Shown here piece after piece: positions 28,548 through 37,883 of a DNA stretch of 64,000 nucleotides. Origin of the DNA: Anabaena sp. FACHB-1237 (lineage in GTDB: Bacteria; Cyanobacteriota; Cyanobacteriia; Cyanobacteriales; Nostocaceae). Position numbers and translations under genes: made by a program. The stretch lies in assembly GCF_014696225.1 (NCBI RefSeq), contig NZ_JACJPV010000006.1:62001-126000 (forward strand). Reading direction: 5' to 3'. Numbering within the stretch: the first letter of the stretch is position 1; each line of letters begins with the position of its first letter. The notes under the pieces are model-generated. The model saw only the letters and a list, made by a program, of their open reading frames with translations, did not search any database and was not told the origin of the DNA.

Positions 28548-30005
28548 ATGAATAATAATATTAATAATTATCACAATGGGGAAAACTCGAATGGTAAATT
28601 GGATTTTACTACCAAATTATCCTATGGTATTGGTACTTTAGGACAATCTATGGCAGGCAATATGACTGCTATATTTATGTTAACTTTCTTTACTAATGTA
28701 GCAGGTATTTCCCCAGGTTTAGCCGGTGCTATTTTATTAATTGGTAAAGTTTGGGATGCAGTTAATGACCCTTTAATTGGATGGTTAAGTGATCAAACAA
28801 AATCTCTTCGTTGGGGTCGTCGTTTATCTTGGATTGTCTATGGTACTATACCATTTGCTTTATTTCGTTTTTTACAGTGGCTTGTACCTTCATTCAATCA
28901 GAATCAAAATAGTAATGTTGGTTTATTATTTTGGTATTATGTTGTGATAGGAATTATTGCCGAAGCATTATTTACAGCAGTAAGTTTACCTTATGGTGCA
29001 ATGACTCCTGAATTAACTCAAGATTATGATGAACGTACTAGTTTAAATAGCTTTCGCTTTACATTTTCTATTATTGGTGAAATCTCATCATTAATTTTAG
29101 TACAAATTATTTTTTCTCATCCTATTTTTACAAATCTACAGATAAAAAATCAATATTTGTTATTGGCAGGAATTTTTAGTGTAGTGACAATTATATGTTT
29201 ATATTGGTGTGTTTGGCAAACACGCGATCGCTTACTTTTATTTGAAAAACAACATATTCATAACCAGGAATTAGAACATATTCCTTTCACAGAACAATTA
29301 AAAAATCTTTGGGATAATAAACCTTTTCTATTCGTAATTATTATTTTCCTCTGTTCTTGGTTAGGGGCAAATATTACAGCCACAATTTTTCCCTATTTTG
29401 TGATTTATTTGATGAAGTTACCACCATCTCATATTCCACAATTAATGATTGTTGTCCAAGTAACAGCTTTAATAATGTTATATTGTTGGAGTTATTTAAG
29501 TAAAGAATATGGTAGGAAAAGTGTTTATTTCTTAGGTATTGGTATTTGGATAATTGCTTCCTTTGGGATATTTTTCTTGCAACCTCAACAAATGTATGTT
29601 ACGTATTTACTGTGTGTGATGGTAGGTTGTGGATTATCTACAGCTTATTTAATACCTTGGTCAATGATTACTGATGTGATAGATTTAGATGAGTTGAATC
29701 ATGGCCAAAGACGAGAAGGAATATTTTATGGTTTTGTGGTTTTTCTGCAAAAATTAGTATTAGCTTTAGGAATATTTTTGGTTAGTTATGGTTTAGAAAT
29801 CTCTGGTTTTCAAGCGGGAACTGGAGAAACACTTATTGTACAACCTGAATCTGCATTATTAGGTATTCGTTTAGTAATAAGTCCACTAACCATGATATTT
29901 TTAATTTTGGGTTTACTAGTAAATTACTTTTATCCCTTAACTCGTGAAATTCATGCAGAAATCATGTTACAACTTAAAGAACGCCATCATCAAGATAATG
30001 TTTAG
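28548..30005 (+). CDS. GPH-family sugar:cation symporter, copy 2
   Basis: A 485-residue paralogue of the preceding transporter. The same blocks are present: GIGTLGQSMAGNMTAIFML, GKVWDAVNDPLIGWLSDQT, LRWGRRLSWI, PYGAMTPELTQDYDERTSLN, IPWSMITDVIDLDE and RREGIFYGF. AGGGACG lies before the ATG, and the two genes are almost certainly one operon. Divergence is spread along the whole length, which suggests an old duplication kept by selection, possibly for different substrates or as a heteromeric pair. Confidence 0.9.
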   Translation: MNNNINNYHNGENSNGKLDFTTKLSYGIGTLGQSMAGNMTAIFMLTFFTNVAGISPGLAGAILLIGKVWDAVNDPLIGWLSDQTKSLRWGRRLSWIVYGTIPFALFRFLQWLVPSFNQNQNSNVGLLFWYYVVIGIIAEALFTAVSLPYGAMTPELTQDYDERTSLNSFRFTFSIIGEISSLILVQIIFSHPIFTNLQIKNQYLLLAGIFSVVTIICLYWCVWQTRDRLLLFEKQHIHNQELEHIPFTEQLKNLWDNKPFLFVIIIFLCSWLGANITATIFPYFVIYLMKLPPSHIPQLMIVVQVTALIMLYCWSYLSKEYGRKSVYFLGIGIWIIASFGIFFLQPQQMYVTYLLCVMVGCGLSTAYLIPWSMITDVIDLDELNHGQRREGIFYGFVVFLQKLVLALGIFLVSYGLEISGFQAGTGETLIVQPESALLGIRLVISPLTMIFLILGLLVNYFYPLTREIHAEIMLQLKERHHQDNV

Positions 30006-30113
30006 TTGTAAAAACCTAATCCTTTCTTAATTTATATCCACTAAATAGTAGCTACTGTCTTGAATGTCAAGCGATCGCTACAAACTACACACTGATTTAG
30101 ATCAGTCCCTAAT

Positions 30114-30443
30114 TTAATTGATAGCTGTTTTAGCCTTGATTCCATAATCTAAAGCTATTTCTTCTGTGGTATCCAGTTCATCAGCAATATCTTTTATGAC
30201 CTTAGATAGTAATGAATCTTGATCAGCATACGGTCTAACCAGTGATTGTATCGCAAGAGACGGATCGTAATATATTGTTCTCCTACTCACTTGAAAAAAT
30301 TCTATTAATTCAGGAATTGTCACTCCTTTATAGCTCAATAAAATACAATGCGCTCTTTGTCTAACTTGATAATGTCTACTTTGCTTGTATATTCTATTTA
30401 ATAATTTGGCAGTATCAAAAGTTAAATCTCTAATAAATCGCAT
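30114..30443 (-). pseudogene. IS630-type transposase N-terminal fragment fused to unrelated tail
   Basis: A 109-residue frame whose first 70 residues match the helix-turn-helix N-terminus of IS630-family transposases: RQRAHCILLSYKGVTIPEL and QVSRRTIYYD. The rest (DPSLAIQSLVRPYADQD to KAKTAIN) does not continue the family, and the DDE catalytic domain is absent. It is either a deletion remnant or a domesticated small DNA-binding protein; the former is more likely. No terminal inverted repeats were identified around it. Confidence 0.65.
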
Positions 30444-30626
30444 GATTGTTCCTACTTATTACTGTTCATAAGATACTTTATCACTTTATGTTTCTAATGT
30501 GCAATTTATTTTGCACGACTACTTACTAAAAAAACAAGTCACAACCAAAAAATAAAAGGTGGGTTAAACTTTCGCCAACCCACCTCAAAAAACTCTCCGT
30601 GCCTCTGCGCCTCTGCGTGAGAAAAC

Positions 30627-33194
30627 CTAACCCAAAACGAAATTAACCAACTTACCAGGAACGACAATTACCTTCTTAATTTCCTTCCCTTCAATATAGC
30701 GCTGTGCAACTTCAGATTCTCGCGCATATTTTTCCAAACCAGCCTTATCTAACTGGGAAGGAACTTGAATAGAACCGCGAGTTTTACCCATAATTTGAAT
30801 TACCAAAGTAATTTCATCAGCTATTAACGCCGCAGGATCAAAACTTGGCCAATTTTCCTGATGCACAGAATTTGTATTCCCCAATAATTGCCATAATTCA
30901 TCAGCAATATGAGGCGCGAAAGGTGCTAATAAAATCACTAACGTTTTAATCCCTTCCGCGTAAATTGGTGAATTTTTTAAATTAGCATCATTTAACCCAT
31001 TACTTAATTTCATCAATTCGGAAATTGCGGTATTAAATTGATATTCGTCTTCCACATCTTCCGTAATTGCTTGAATTGCTAAATGAATGATTCTTCTTAA
31101 ATCTTTTTCCCCTTTATCTAACTTATCAACTTCTACTTTTTGTTTACAAACTCCTGCATTTACATAATCTGTAACCAATCTCCAAACCCGATGTAAAAAC
31201 CTAAATTGTCCCTCCACATCTGCTTCATCCCATTCTAAATCTTTCTCTGGAGGTGCTTTAAATAAAATGAACATCCGCGCTGTATCTACACCATATTTAG
31301 CAATCACATCCTCCGGTGCTACACCATTTCCTTTAGATTTAGACATAGTAGCATATAACTTTTGTAAAGGTTCTCCTGTTTTCGGATCTACAGGATTATT
31401 CGCATCTACTAAATAGGAAGGTATCCATTTATCTTTACCTCCCTTATTAGGATTCATGTAAGTTAAACCCTGAACCATTCCTTGAGTTAATAACTTTTTA
31501 AAAGGTTCATCAAAGTTATATAAACCCCGATCTCTTAATACTTTGGTAAAGAAACGAGAATACAATAAATGTAAAATTGCGTGTTCAATTCCGCCCACAT
31601 ATTGATCTACAGGCATCCAATCATTTACCATGTCAGAATTGAAGATTTGCTGCTCATTTTTGGCATCTACATAACGCAGAAAATACCAAGAAGAATCAAC
31701 AAAAGTATCCATAGTATCTGTTTCTCTTTTTGCAGGAGTACCACAACTTGGACAAGGTACATTTACCCAATCTTCCATTTGTGCTAAAGGTGAACCTCCG
31801 CGTCCTGTAAATTCTACTTCTTCTGGTAAAATTACAGGTAAATCTTGCTCTGGTACGGGGACAATTCCACATTCAGGACAGTGAATTACAGGAATAGGTG
31901 CGCCCCAATATCTTTGACGGGAAATTAACCAATCTCTGAGGCGATATTGTACTCTTAATTTACCGAAGTTTTGCTTTTCGGCATATTCTGTAATTGCTGT
32001 TTTTGCTACTACTGAATTAATACCATTAAATTCACCTGAGTTAACTAAAATTCCTGGTTCTGTGTAGGCTGCGGTTAATATTTCTTCTGTGCTATTTTCA
32101 GGAACAATTACTACTTTAATGGGCAAATTTTGCTCTTTAGCAAATTTAAAATCCCGAACATCATGCGCTGGTACTCCCATAACCGCACCTGTACCATATT
32201 CATAGAGTACATAGTCAGCGATTAAAATAGGAATGGATTCGCCATTAAAGGGATTAATTGCTTTAGCACCTGTAAAAATACCCCGTTTGGGTTTATCTTC
32301 CGCAGTGCGTTCTAATTCGCTTTGATTACTAACTTCTTTAATAAAGGCTTCAACGGCGGCTTTTTGGTCTGATGTGGTGACAATTTGAGTTAAAGGGTGT
32401 TCTGGGGCTAATACGACGTAGCTAACACCATAAACGGTATCAGGACGAGTGGTATAAACACCTATTTTTTCATCACTACCCACAATGGGAAATTCTAAAT
32501 ATGCACCTGTGGATTTTCCTATCCAGTTGGCTTGCATTAATTTAACTCGTTCTGGCCAACCTGTTAATTTATCTAAGTCGTTGAGTAGTTCTTCAGCATA
32601 GTCCGTAATTTTAAAAAACCACTGTCTTAGTAATTTACGTTCTACTATTGCGCCAGAACGGAAACCTCTACCTTCACTGTCAACTTGTTCGTTAGCTAAT
32701 ACTGTTTGATCTACTGGGTCCCAATTTACGGCCGCTTCTTTTTGATAAGCTAAACCTGCTGCTAAAAGTTGTAAAAATATCCATTGTGTCCACTTATAAT
32801 AATCTGGTGAACAGGTAGCAATTTCACATTCCCAATCTAAGGATAAACCCAGACGTTGTAACTGTTGCTTCATTTGGACAATGTTTTGATATGTCCATTT
32901 TGCAGGAGGTACACCGCGATCTATGGCGGCATTTTCCGCAGGTAAACCAAAGGCATCCCATCCCATTGGATGTAATACTCTATACCCTTGCATTTTTTTC
33001 AGGCGACCTATTACGTCTGTAATTGTGTAGTTACGAACGTGACCCATGTGCAAGCTACCGGAGGGGTAAGGGAACATGGAAAGGGCATAAAATTTAGGTT
33101 TGCTTTTATCTTTATCTGTTTTATCTAAGCCGATTTCTAACCATTTTTTCTGCCATTTATCTTCTATATTTTCTGGGTTGTATCGAGACTCCAC
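30627..33194 (-). CDS. leuS: Leucyl-tRNA synthetase
   Basis: An 855-residue class I aminoacyl-tRNA synthetase that charges tRNA-Leu. The HIGH motif is in [15 protein letters not shown] (about residues 42-56) and the KMSKS loop in [12 protein letters not shown] (about residues 610-621). The editing domain (CP1) contains [19 protein letters not shown] and [13 protein letters not shown], and zinc-type cysteines occur in [12 protein letters not shown] and [11 protein letters not shown]. Length and domain order are those of bacterial LeuRS. The 3' end lies beside an IS630 relic and the 5' side beside a CRISPR relic. Confidence 0.98.
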   Translation of the reverse strand: MESRYNPENIEDKWQKKWLEIGLDKTDKDKSKPKFYALSMFPYPSGSLHMGHVRNYTITDVIGRLKKMQGYRVLHPMGWDAFGLPAENAAIDRGVPPAKWTYQNIVQMKQQLQRLGLSLDWECEIATCSPDYYKWTQWIFLQLLAAGLAYQKEAAVNWDPVDQTVLANEQVDSEGRGFRSGAIVERKLLRQWFFKITDYAEELLNDLDKLTGWPERVKLMQANWIGKSTGAYLEFPIVGSDEKIGVYTTRPDTVYGVSYVVLAPEHPLTQIVTTSDQKAAVEAFIKEVSNQSELERTAEDKPKRGIFTGAKAINPFNGESIPILIADYVLYEYGTGAVMGVPAHDVRDFKFAKEQNLPIKVVIVPENSTEEILTAAYTEPGILVNSGEFNGINSVVAKTAITEYAEKQNFGKLRVQYRLRDWLISRQRYWGAPIPVIHCPECGIVPVPEQDLPVILPEEVEFTGRGGSPLAQMEDWVNVPCPSCGTPAKRETDTMDTFVDSSWYFLRYVDAKNEQQIFNSDMVNDWMPVDQYVGGIEHAILHLLYSRFFTKVLRDRGLYNFDEPFKKLLTQGMVQGLTYMNPNKGGKDKWIPSYLVDANNPVDPKTGEPLQKLYATMSKSKGNGVAPEDVIAKYGVDTARMFILFKAPPEKDLEWDEADVEGQFRFLHRVWRLVTDYVNAGVCKQKVEVDKLDKGEKDLRRIIHLAIQAITEDVEDEYQFNTAISELMKLSNGLNDANLKNSPIYAEGIKTLVILLAPFAPHIADELWQLLGNTNSVHQENWPSFDPAALIADEITLVIQIMGKTRGSIQVPSQLDKAGLEKYARESEVAQRYIEGKEIKKVIVVPGKLVNFVLG

Positions 33195-33393
33195 AATGAA
33201 AACTCCTGATGTGATTACTTGGTTTCGCTATTTTGGCATAATATAGACTACAGATACAGCCATTTAGCCTGATGAAGTTTTTGTTGTTGAAAGATACAAA
33301 ATTTAGATAAAATTATGTTTGACGGTAACAAGTAGTTATTGTATGATAGACACATAGATTTTTGCAGGGACTGGAGCGAGGTCAAAAACCCTG

Positions 33394-33486
33394 GTTTCTA
33401 CTTACCTAATCCCCGCAAGGGGACTGAAACTTACCTTTAGCGATAAAGTCATCCCATTCTCTACCGTTTCTAAACCATTAATCCCC
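33394..33486 (+). CRISPR. Relic CRISPR: one repeat, one spacer, one broken repeat
   Basis: A 37-base segment at 33394-33430 begins GTTTCTACTTACC, has the palindrome CCCCGCAAGGGG and ends ACTGAAAC, the form of many cyanobacterial CRISPR repeats. It is followed by a 35-base spacer-sized stretch (33431-33465), then a second repeat start GTTTCTAAACCATTAATCCCC (33466-33486, matching the first at GTTTCTA and TAATCCCC). The second repeat stops exactly where the element at 33487 begins. Upstream, GGTCAAAAACCCTG resembles leader-end sequence. No cas genes are nearby; the nearest is cas6 at 48652. Confidence 0.5.
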
Positions 33487-33669
33487 AGTCAGAATCACAG
33501 ATTAGACGGATTAAAGGATTTCACAGATTTTACATACAGCATATTAGAAGTTTATGAAAGACAGTCACAGATTAAACTTCAATTTTTCAAACTACCTTCT
33601 AAATCTGAAACTATATCAGATAATCTAATCCGTGCAATCCTTTAATCCCTATAATCCGCGATTCTGACT
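33487..33669. mobile_element. Miniature element with 34-base terminal inverted repeats
   Basis: The left end (33487-33520) starts AGTCAGAATCACAGATTAG and ends GGATTAAAGGATT; the right end (33636-33669) is its imperfect inverse, finishing CCGCGATTCTGACT. The element is 183 bases with no coding region. Its left edge falls within the second repeat of a CRISPR relic, so it probably inserted there, with loss of the rest of the array. Confidence 0.65.
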
Positions 33670-33707
33670 TTTTACTTTACACATTGTAAATTTTTTTAGT
33701 GCAAACC

Positions 33708-34610
33708 CTAAATATTTTTATCTGATAAATGTACGCTGGGAGTTAAACTCATTAAATCATTAATGTTTCGTTCTATGGTATTACAAATAGTATCCAATGG
33801 TAAATCATTAGCATCATAACCAAAAGGATTTTCTATTTCTAATCCTATAGCTTCAATTCCTAATAATGTAAAACTAACTAAGGCTGTAATTATTCCAGTC
33901 CACCATCCTAAATTTTGTACTATTTGAAATGGTAATAAGAAACAATATAATAATAACAGTTGTTTGAGATGAATGGCGTAAGCTAAAGGCATTGGTGTTC
34001 TTAAAATTCGTTCACAAGCCCCTAAATTATCCACTAATATATTCAGTAGTTCCTGCATGGATGTTAATTGATAACTATTCAAGCAATTACGACTATATTC
34101 TATTTGTAAATAATCTCCAATCCAAAAAGCAACTTCTAAGGGAGGGTTAGTTGTCAATCTTAATTTACTATATTTAGATTCTGACATGAAAGGTTCTAAA
34201 TGATCTTTGATTTCTTCTCCTCGCAAATGCAATTTTGTAGATATGGCAAAAGCAATTAATAACTTTAATGCAGCGATTTTATTATCTTTATCTTCTATTC
34301 CCCTTTCGTCGATAGCTACCCAAATTTGTCTAGCTAAATTGCGGGTTGTGTTAACTATTGAACCCCATATTTTTCTACCTTCCCAAAATCTTTCATAAGC
34401 TGTATTAGTTCTAAAGACTAGTAACAAACCTAAAACTATGCTAGGAATTACACTGCCTAAAATCGGTTGAGAAACGGGTAATTTATAATAGTAAAGTATG
34501 GAGACTAATATACCAAATATGCCACATAAAATCACTCTTTGATAAATAGCACCTATCACTGAACCCTTGACTTTTAATGCAGTCTGAAACCATGTACGTT
34601 CTTTAGTCAT
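33708..34610 (-). CDS. Bestrophin-family anion channel protein
   Basis: A 300-residue membrane protein of the bestrophin/UPF0187 family. The family signature PSIVLGLLLVFRTNTAYERFWEGRKIWG spans the second helix (the run is at residues about 56-83), followed by NTTRNLARQIW. Two further hydrophobic helices lie near residues 205-245 (LLLLYCFLLPFQIV and TGIITALVSFTLLGIEAIG), and the C-terminus has the conserved IGLEIENPFGYDANDLPLD. Bestrophins form pentameric chloride or bicarbonate channels; in plants a relative acts in thylakoids. It is not obviously linked to its neighbours. Confidence 0.92.
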   Translation of the reverse strand: MTKERTWFQTALKVKGSVIGAIYQRVILCGIFGILVSILYYYKLPVSQPILGSVIPSIVLGLLLVFRTNTAYERFWEGRKIWGSIVNTTRNLARQIWVAIDERGIEDKDNKIAALKLLIAFAISTKLHLRGEEIKDHLEPFMSESKYSKLRLTTNPPLEVAFWIGDYLQIEYSRNCLNSYQLTSMQELLNILVDNLGACERILRTPMPLAYAIHLKQLLLLYCFLLPFQIVQNLGWWTGIITALVSFTLLGIEAIGLEIENPFGYDANDLPLDTICNTIERNINDLMSLTPSVHLSDKNI

Positions 34611-34710
34611 GTTTTTGATTACATTGATAAATAAAAATTACAAAAATTATAAATTGATATATTAATAATTGTCAATTATTAATTGTCAATTATCAATTAT
34701 CAATTATCAG

Positions 34711-34835
34711 TATTGCTGAACTCAGGTATGAAATTGAGAAGTTCAAAATTTGAAACTTTGCATCTAACGCACTGACAGTGCTTCACTTCGCTGATACGCG
34801 AAACAAAATTCATACTGCCATTATGCAATGCCCAA
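34711..34835. mobile_element. Copy of the GTTGCTGAACTCAGGTATGA palindromic element
   Basis: It starts ATTGCTGAACTCAGGTATGA and contains GTTCAAAATTTGAAAC, then CTTCACTTCGCTGATACGCG, and finishes ATTCATACTGCCATTATGCA. Copies are at 49877-50009 and 52104-52212, with partial relatives at 3158 and 9142. Just before it (34665-34710) is a run of TCAATTA-type heptamers. Confidence 0.55.
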
Positions 34836-34849
34836 TTTTCATGCTATGA

Positions 34850-35557
34850 TTAAGAAACTAATGCTAATTGTTGTTCACGTTTAGTTGCTATTTGACTACG
34901 CAATTTTGCTAAAATTAGTTTGGTTCTTGCTGATTTTGGTTCTATATATCCTAACCGCAAAAGTTCTCTAATATCTTTTCTTCTGGCTGGTATTTTAGTA
35001 CCTAAAATATAATCCGCTAAAGGAAAGACAATATTGTAATTTTTATTAGTAAATTGATGGTGCATATAATGATGAACTGCTAACCATTTATAAATTCCCC
35101 AATTACTAAAAAATGCTGGTGTAGGTAAGTGCATTTGTGTATGGATAGTATTCCAGACATTGCCATGTATTAATAACATTACTATAAATGTTATACCACA
35201 TATTGGTGATACTGCAAAAAATAAGGCGTTGATCGGTAATAAGCAAGTCATGATGATGATCACATCAAGTGTCCTAAATCTAATATTATCATTACGCCCT
35301 GCTTCATTGGGTTCAAAGTCAAAGTCTCGATACCAAATACCATGATGTCTGATAGCATGACCTTCAAAAATATCTTCAAATATAGGATATTTCTTATAAA
35401 ACCATTTTGGTAATGTTTTTTTATGCATTACCCTTGAGTGCATTTGATGTTCTGTAAAGGAAAATACAATCTCCGATACTACAATAGATCCGATAATAGA
35501 TACAAGTAGAGATAACAGCATGAAATTTTTCAGTGTGGGATGAAGTTTAACCAGCAC
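34850..35557 (-). CDS. Fatty acid hydroxylase/sterol desaturase-family membrane protein, long
   Basis: A 235-residue integral membrane protein with the histidine boxes of the di-iron hydroxylase superfamily: HQMHSRVMHKK (about residues 37-47), HAIRHHGIW (about 66-74) and HHYMHHQFTNKNYN (about 161-174). Hydrophobic segments surround residues 14-32 and 100-135. Such proteins hydroxylate or desaturate lipid chains, sterols or carotenoids. The substrate is unknown. The next gene upstream on the same strand encodes another member, so the two may act in one lipid-modifying step. Confidence 0.85.
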   Translation of the reverse strand: MLVKLHPTLKNFMLLSLLVSIIGSIVVSEIVFSFTEHQMHSRVMHKKTLPKWFYKKYPIFEDIFEGHAIRHHGIWYRDFDFEPNEAGRNDNIRFRTLDVIIIMTCLLPINALFFAVSPICGITFIVMLLIHGNVWNTIHTQMHLPTPAFFSNWGIYKWLAVHHYMHHQFTNKNYNIVFPLADYILGTKIPARRKDIRELLRLGYIEPKSARTKLILAKLRSQIATKREQQLALVS

Positions 35558-35655
35558 TGATGAATAGTACCAGATGCAATGCTGAAAATCAATTAATACT
35601 TTATTAAATTCATAATATTCTATTACTAATCCAAATTGCTAAGAGTCAGTATTAT

Positions 35656-35684
35656 GTAGGGGTTTAGCATTGCTAAACCCCTAC
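35656..35684. repeat. Palindrome shared with 14686-14718
   Basis: Perfect 14-base arms GTAGGGGTTTAGCA and TGCTAAACCCCTAC with a one-base centre lie 21 bases beyond the stop of the following minus-strand gene. It probably acts as a terminator. Confidence 0.6.
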
Positions 35685-35704
35685 AAGGTTCTATGAGAAT
35701 GTTA

Positions 35705-36229
35705 TTATAAATTATTTATATGTGCCTTATTAGACATTAAAGAACGCCCATAAAATTTTAGCATACGTAACCACCTCATCCAAATTCTTGCGGGTTTGTC
35801 AAAAAAGGTAAAAATATCACCAAAGCCTAAGTTAGTTTTTCGATGATGTAGCCAATGTTGTTCTGGTGTGGTAATACGTAATAACTGACATACAACTATA
35901 ATAGGATGTGGTGTGTTCCAACCTAAGGATGTGGTGTGTCTCCACCATACATGAATCTGACCTAATACTAAACCACTAATAACACCCCAATGCGATAAAT
36001 TCCACAATAATACTGCTACCAATAAATAAGGTAATGCTCCTAAAATTCCATCTAACAGTACAGGGAAGTTTAATGTTAAAATGGCATAGTGACGGAAATT
36101 CTTTTTGCAGGAGTGGTGCGTTGTCAAGTGCAGGCTACCAAAAATGTGTTCTGGGACATGATAAACAAAGGTAGAAAGAAAATCACCAAGGAATAATAAT
36201 AGCCAAGCAATAACAACAGTCTCAAGCAT
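35705..36229 (-). CDS. Fatty acid hydroxylase/sterol desaturase-family membrane protein, short
   Basis: A 174-residue membrane protein with three histidine clusters: FVYHVPEH, HLTTHHSCKK and TPEQHWLHHRKTN. These fit the di-iron hydroxylase superfamily. Its hydrophobic segments lie at about residues 3-20, 48-75 and 80-95. It is shorter than usual members but the boxes are complete, so it may be functional. It is separated from the longer member at 34850 by about 150 bases with a palindrome, so co-transcription is doubtful. Confidence 0.78.
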   Translation of the reverse strand: MLETVVIAWLLLFLGDFLSTFVYHVPEHIFGSLHLTTHHSCKKNFRHYAILTLNFPVLLDGILGALPYLLVAVLLWNLSHWGVISGLVLGQIHVWWRHTTSLGWNTPHPIIVVCQLLRITTPEQHWLHHRKTNLGFGDIFTFFDKPARIWMRWLRMLKFYGRSLMSNKAHINNL

Positions 36230-36383
36230 TTCAACTCCTGAAATATTCTGCGGTTGACAATTTAATGATTATTTTCTAACTTAGCGATCGCTCCTAAGCA
36301 AAGATTAAGTTAAGATCAATAAAAATTTAGGTTAACTTACCTAAATTGTTCCTGTTCCTCATCAAAATAAGGTAATTAGAACA

Positions 36384-36773
36384 ATGCCCAAATGGAAATT
36401 AATTACAGAATTTAGTTTTGATAGTGCTCACTATATTAAGGATTATAATGGTCCTTGTGGTAGAATGCACGGACACAATTATAAGGTAAAAATTGAAGTA
36501 CAATCATCTAGTTTACATTCTTCAGAATATTGTCCCCATCCTGTGATGGTAGCTGATTTTAAAAGTTTACGTTGGGCAAAAAAAGATGTGACTCAAGGAG
36601 GTTTAGATCATTGTATATTAAATGAAGTCTTACCTCCTGAATATGAAACTACAGCAGAAATGATTGCTAAATATATTTATGATGAAACCAAAAAAAGATT
36701 ATCTCCAGATATTAAGCTAAAAGTTGCTGTATCAGAAACTCCTAATTCTTGGGCTGAATATGAGGACGATTAG
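36384..36773 (+). CDS. queD: 6-carboxy-5,6,7,8-tetrahydropterin synthase
   Basis: A 129-residue QueD/6-pyruvoyltetrahydropterin synthase homologue. QueD converts dihydroneopterin triphosphate to carboxytetrahydropterin, a queuosine precursor. Zinc-binding histidines are in FSFDSAHYI and GRMHGHNYKV, with the catalytic Cys just before them in GPCGRMHGH; LDHCILNE and the C-terminal SETPNSWAEYE block complete the active site. Other queuosine genes are not in the window. The start ATG at 36384 is supported by the conserved PKWKLITEF beginning. Confidence 0.93.
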   Translation: MPKWKLITEFSFDSAHYIKDYNGPCGRMHGHNYKVKIEVQSSSLHSSEYCPHPVMVADFKSLRWAKKDVTQGGLDHCILNEVLPPEYETTAEMIAKYIYDETKKRLSPDIKLKVAVSETPNSWAEYEDD

Positions 36774-36904
36774 TCATACAATAAATTAGATTAATAACTT
36801 ATAACAAGGATTTGTTCAACCAATTACTGATACAAATCCATATTAGTTAATTAGGTTAATTTTCGTGAGGTAAAATGAATAGCTGATTGTTGAACGATAT
36901 AAAG

Positions 36905-37195
36905 TTAAAAAGTTAAAAATTGCTGTAAATAGCAAGAAACACTAAAAATAATTATCCCTAAAAATAAGGGAATGATTTGTTGAAATTGTACTTGGCGTTT
37001 TTGGAAAATTTCGCCACAAACAGTGACAATACCCAGAGGCCATAATACAGTAGTAATGATCAACATGATCAAAGATAAAAACTTTTCTTCTGGGGTAGAT
37101 GTGGGGTTTTTCCCCAGAAAAATTAACCAATTTATCAAAAAATACACTGTCATTAATATGTAGGTAATTATTAATGGTAACTGAATTTCATTCAT
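36905..37195 (-). CDS. Small membrane protein of unknown function
   Basis: I place the start at 37195, 4 bases after the stop of the preceding NYN-domain gene, giving 96 residues. An upstream in-frame start at 37279 would overlap that gene by 80 bases. The protein has three hydrophobic segments (LPLIITYILMTVYFLINWLI, FLSLIMLIITTVLWPLGIVT and IIPLFLGIIIFSVSCYL). I do not recognise the family; it resembles small cyanobacterial membrane proteins of unknown role. Its position suggests translation coupled to the NYN gene. Confidence 0.6.
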   Translation of the reverse strand: MNEIQLPLIITYILMTVYFLINWLIFLGKNPTSTPEEKFLSLIMLIITTVLWPLGIVTVCGEIFQKRQVQFQQIIPLFLGIIIFSVSCYLQQFLTF

Positions 37196-37199
37196 ATTG

Positions 37200-37871
37200 C
37201 TACAGATGGGAATTAGAAGAAGAGCGATAACTATAACCGACGTAAGAATCTTTTTGAATGTACTGTTTAATACTATCAAAATCTATAAATTCGTCAGCTA
37301 CATCTATTAAATGATCACTGGTGGTACTTTGTAAACCAATAACTTCTATTCTTGCTCCTGCATTACTGACTGTATTTACAGCATAGGATAAATCACCATC
37401 TCCACTAACTAAAATTGCTGTGTCGTAATAGGGAGCTAAAGTAATCATATCAACAGCAATTTCTACATTAAGATTTGGTTTTTTATAACTATCTATAATC
37501 ACGCTCATATCTTTAGTCACTACCCGATAACCATTACGGCGCATCCATAGCAGAAAACCCTGTTGTTTTTCGTTGCCATTATCTATGCCGGTATAAAAGA
37601 AAGCTCTTAATAAACGAGAGGTTTTTGTCAACCGACAAAGTAATTTTACATAGTCAATTTCAATGCCTAATTGTAAGGCCGCATGAAATAAGTTTAAACC
37701 ATCAATAAATATGGCCACTCTGCCACGATTTTCTTCTTCTGTAGCCATATTTTTCGGTGTTGTATTTGTTTCCTTGGGTTTCACTGTAGCTTTTATATTT
37801 GGTCCTTGCCACTGAGGTTTTTCTTTGAGTTCTTTATACTCGTTCGCTCTTTTGCTATGATCGAATTGCAT
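37200..37871 (-). CDS. NYN-domain protein, LabA/DUF88 family
   Basis: Translated from the ATG at 37871 (MQFDHSKRANEYKELKEK), which has GAGAGG just upstream, the protein has 223 residues; the start at 37883 lacks this. The NYN (PIN-like nuclease) domain begins at RVAIFIDGLNLFHAAL and continues with VEIAVDMITLAPYYDTAILVS and GDGDLSYAVNTV, carrying the aspartates expected for metal binding. LabA in Synechococcus feeds back on circadian gene expression, and other relatives act in RNA turnover. Which role applies here is unknown. A small membrane protein gene follows directly. Confidence 0.88.
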   Translation of the reverse strand: MQFDHSKRANEYKELKEKPQWQGPNIKATVKPKETNTTPKNMATEEENRGRVAIFIDGLNLFHAALQLGIEIDYVKLLCRLTKTSRLLRAFFYTGIDNGNEKQQGFLLWMRRNGYRVVTKDMSVIIDSYKKPNLNVEIAVDMITLAPYYDTAILVSGDGDLSYAVNTVSNAGARIEVIGLQSTTSDHLIDVADEFIDFDSIKQYIQKDSYVGYSYRSSSNSHL

Positions 37872-37883
37872 GATACCTCTCAA

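Noticed and set aside
33195-33393. T-box or other leader upstream of leuS
   Set aside because: No T-box motif or specifier-loop-like structure was recognised, and cyanobacteria do not normally use T-boxes.
37196-37279. Upstream hydrophobic start for the small membrane protein
   Set aside because: It would overlap the NYN gene by 80 bases; a start 4 bases after the NYN stop fits better.
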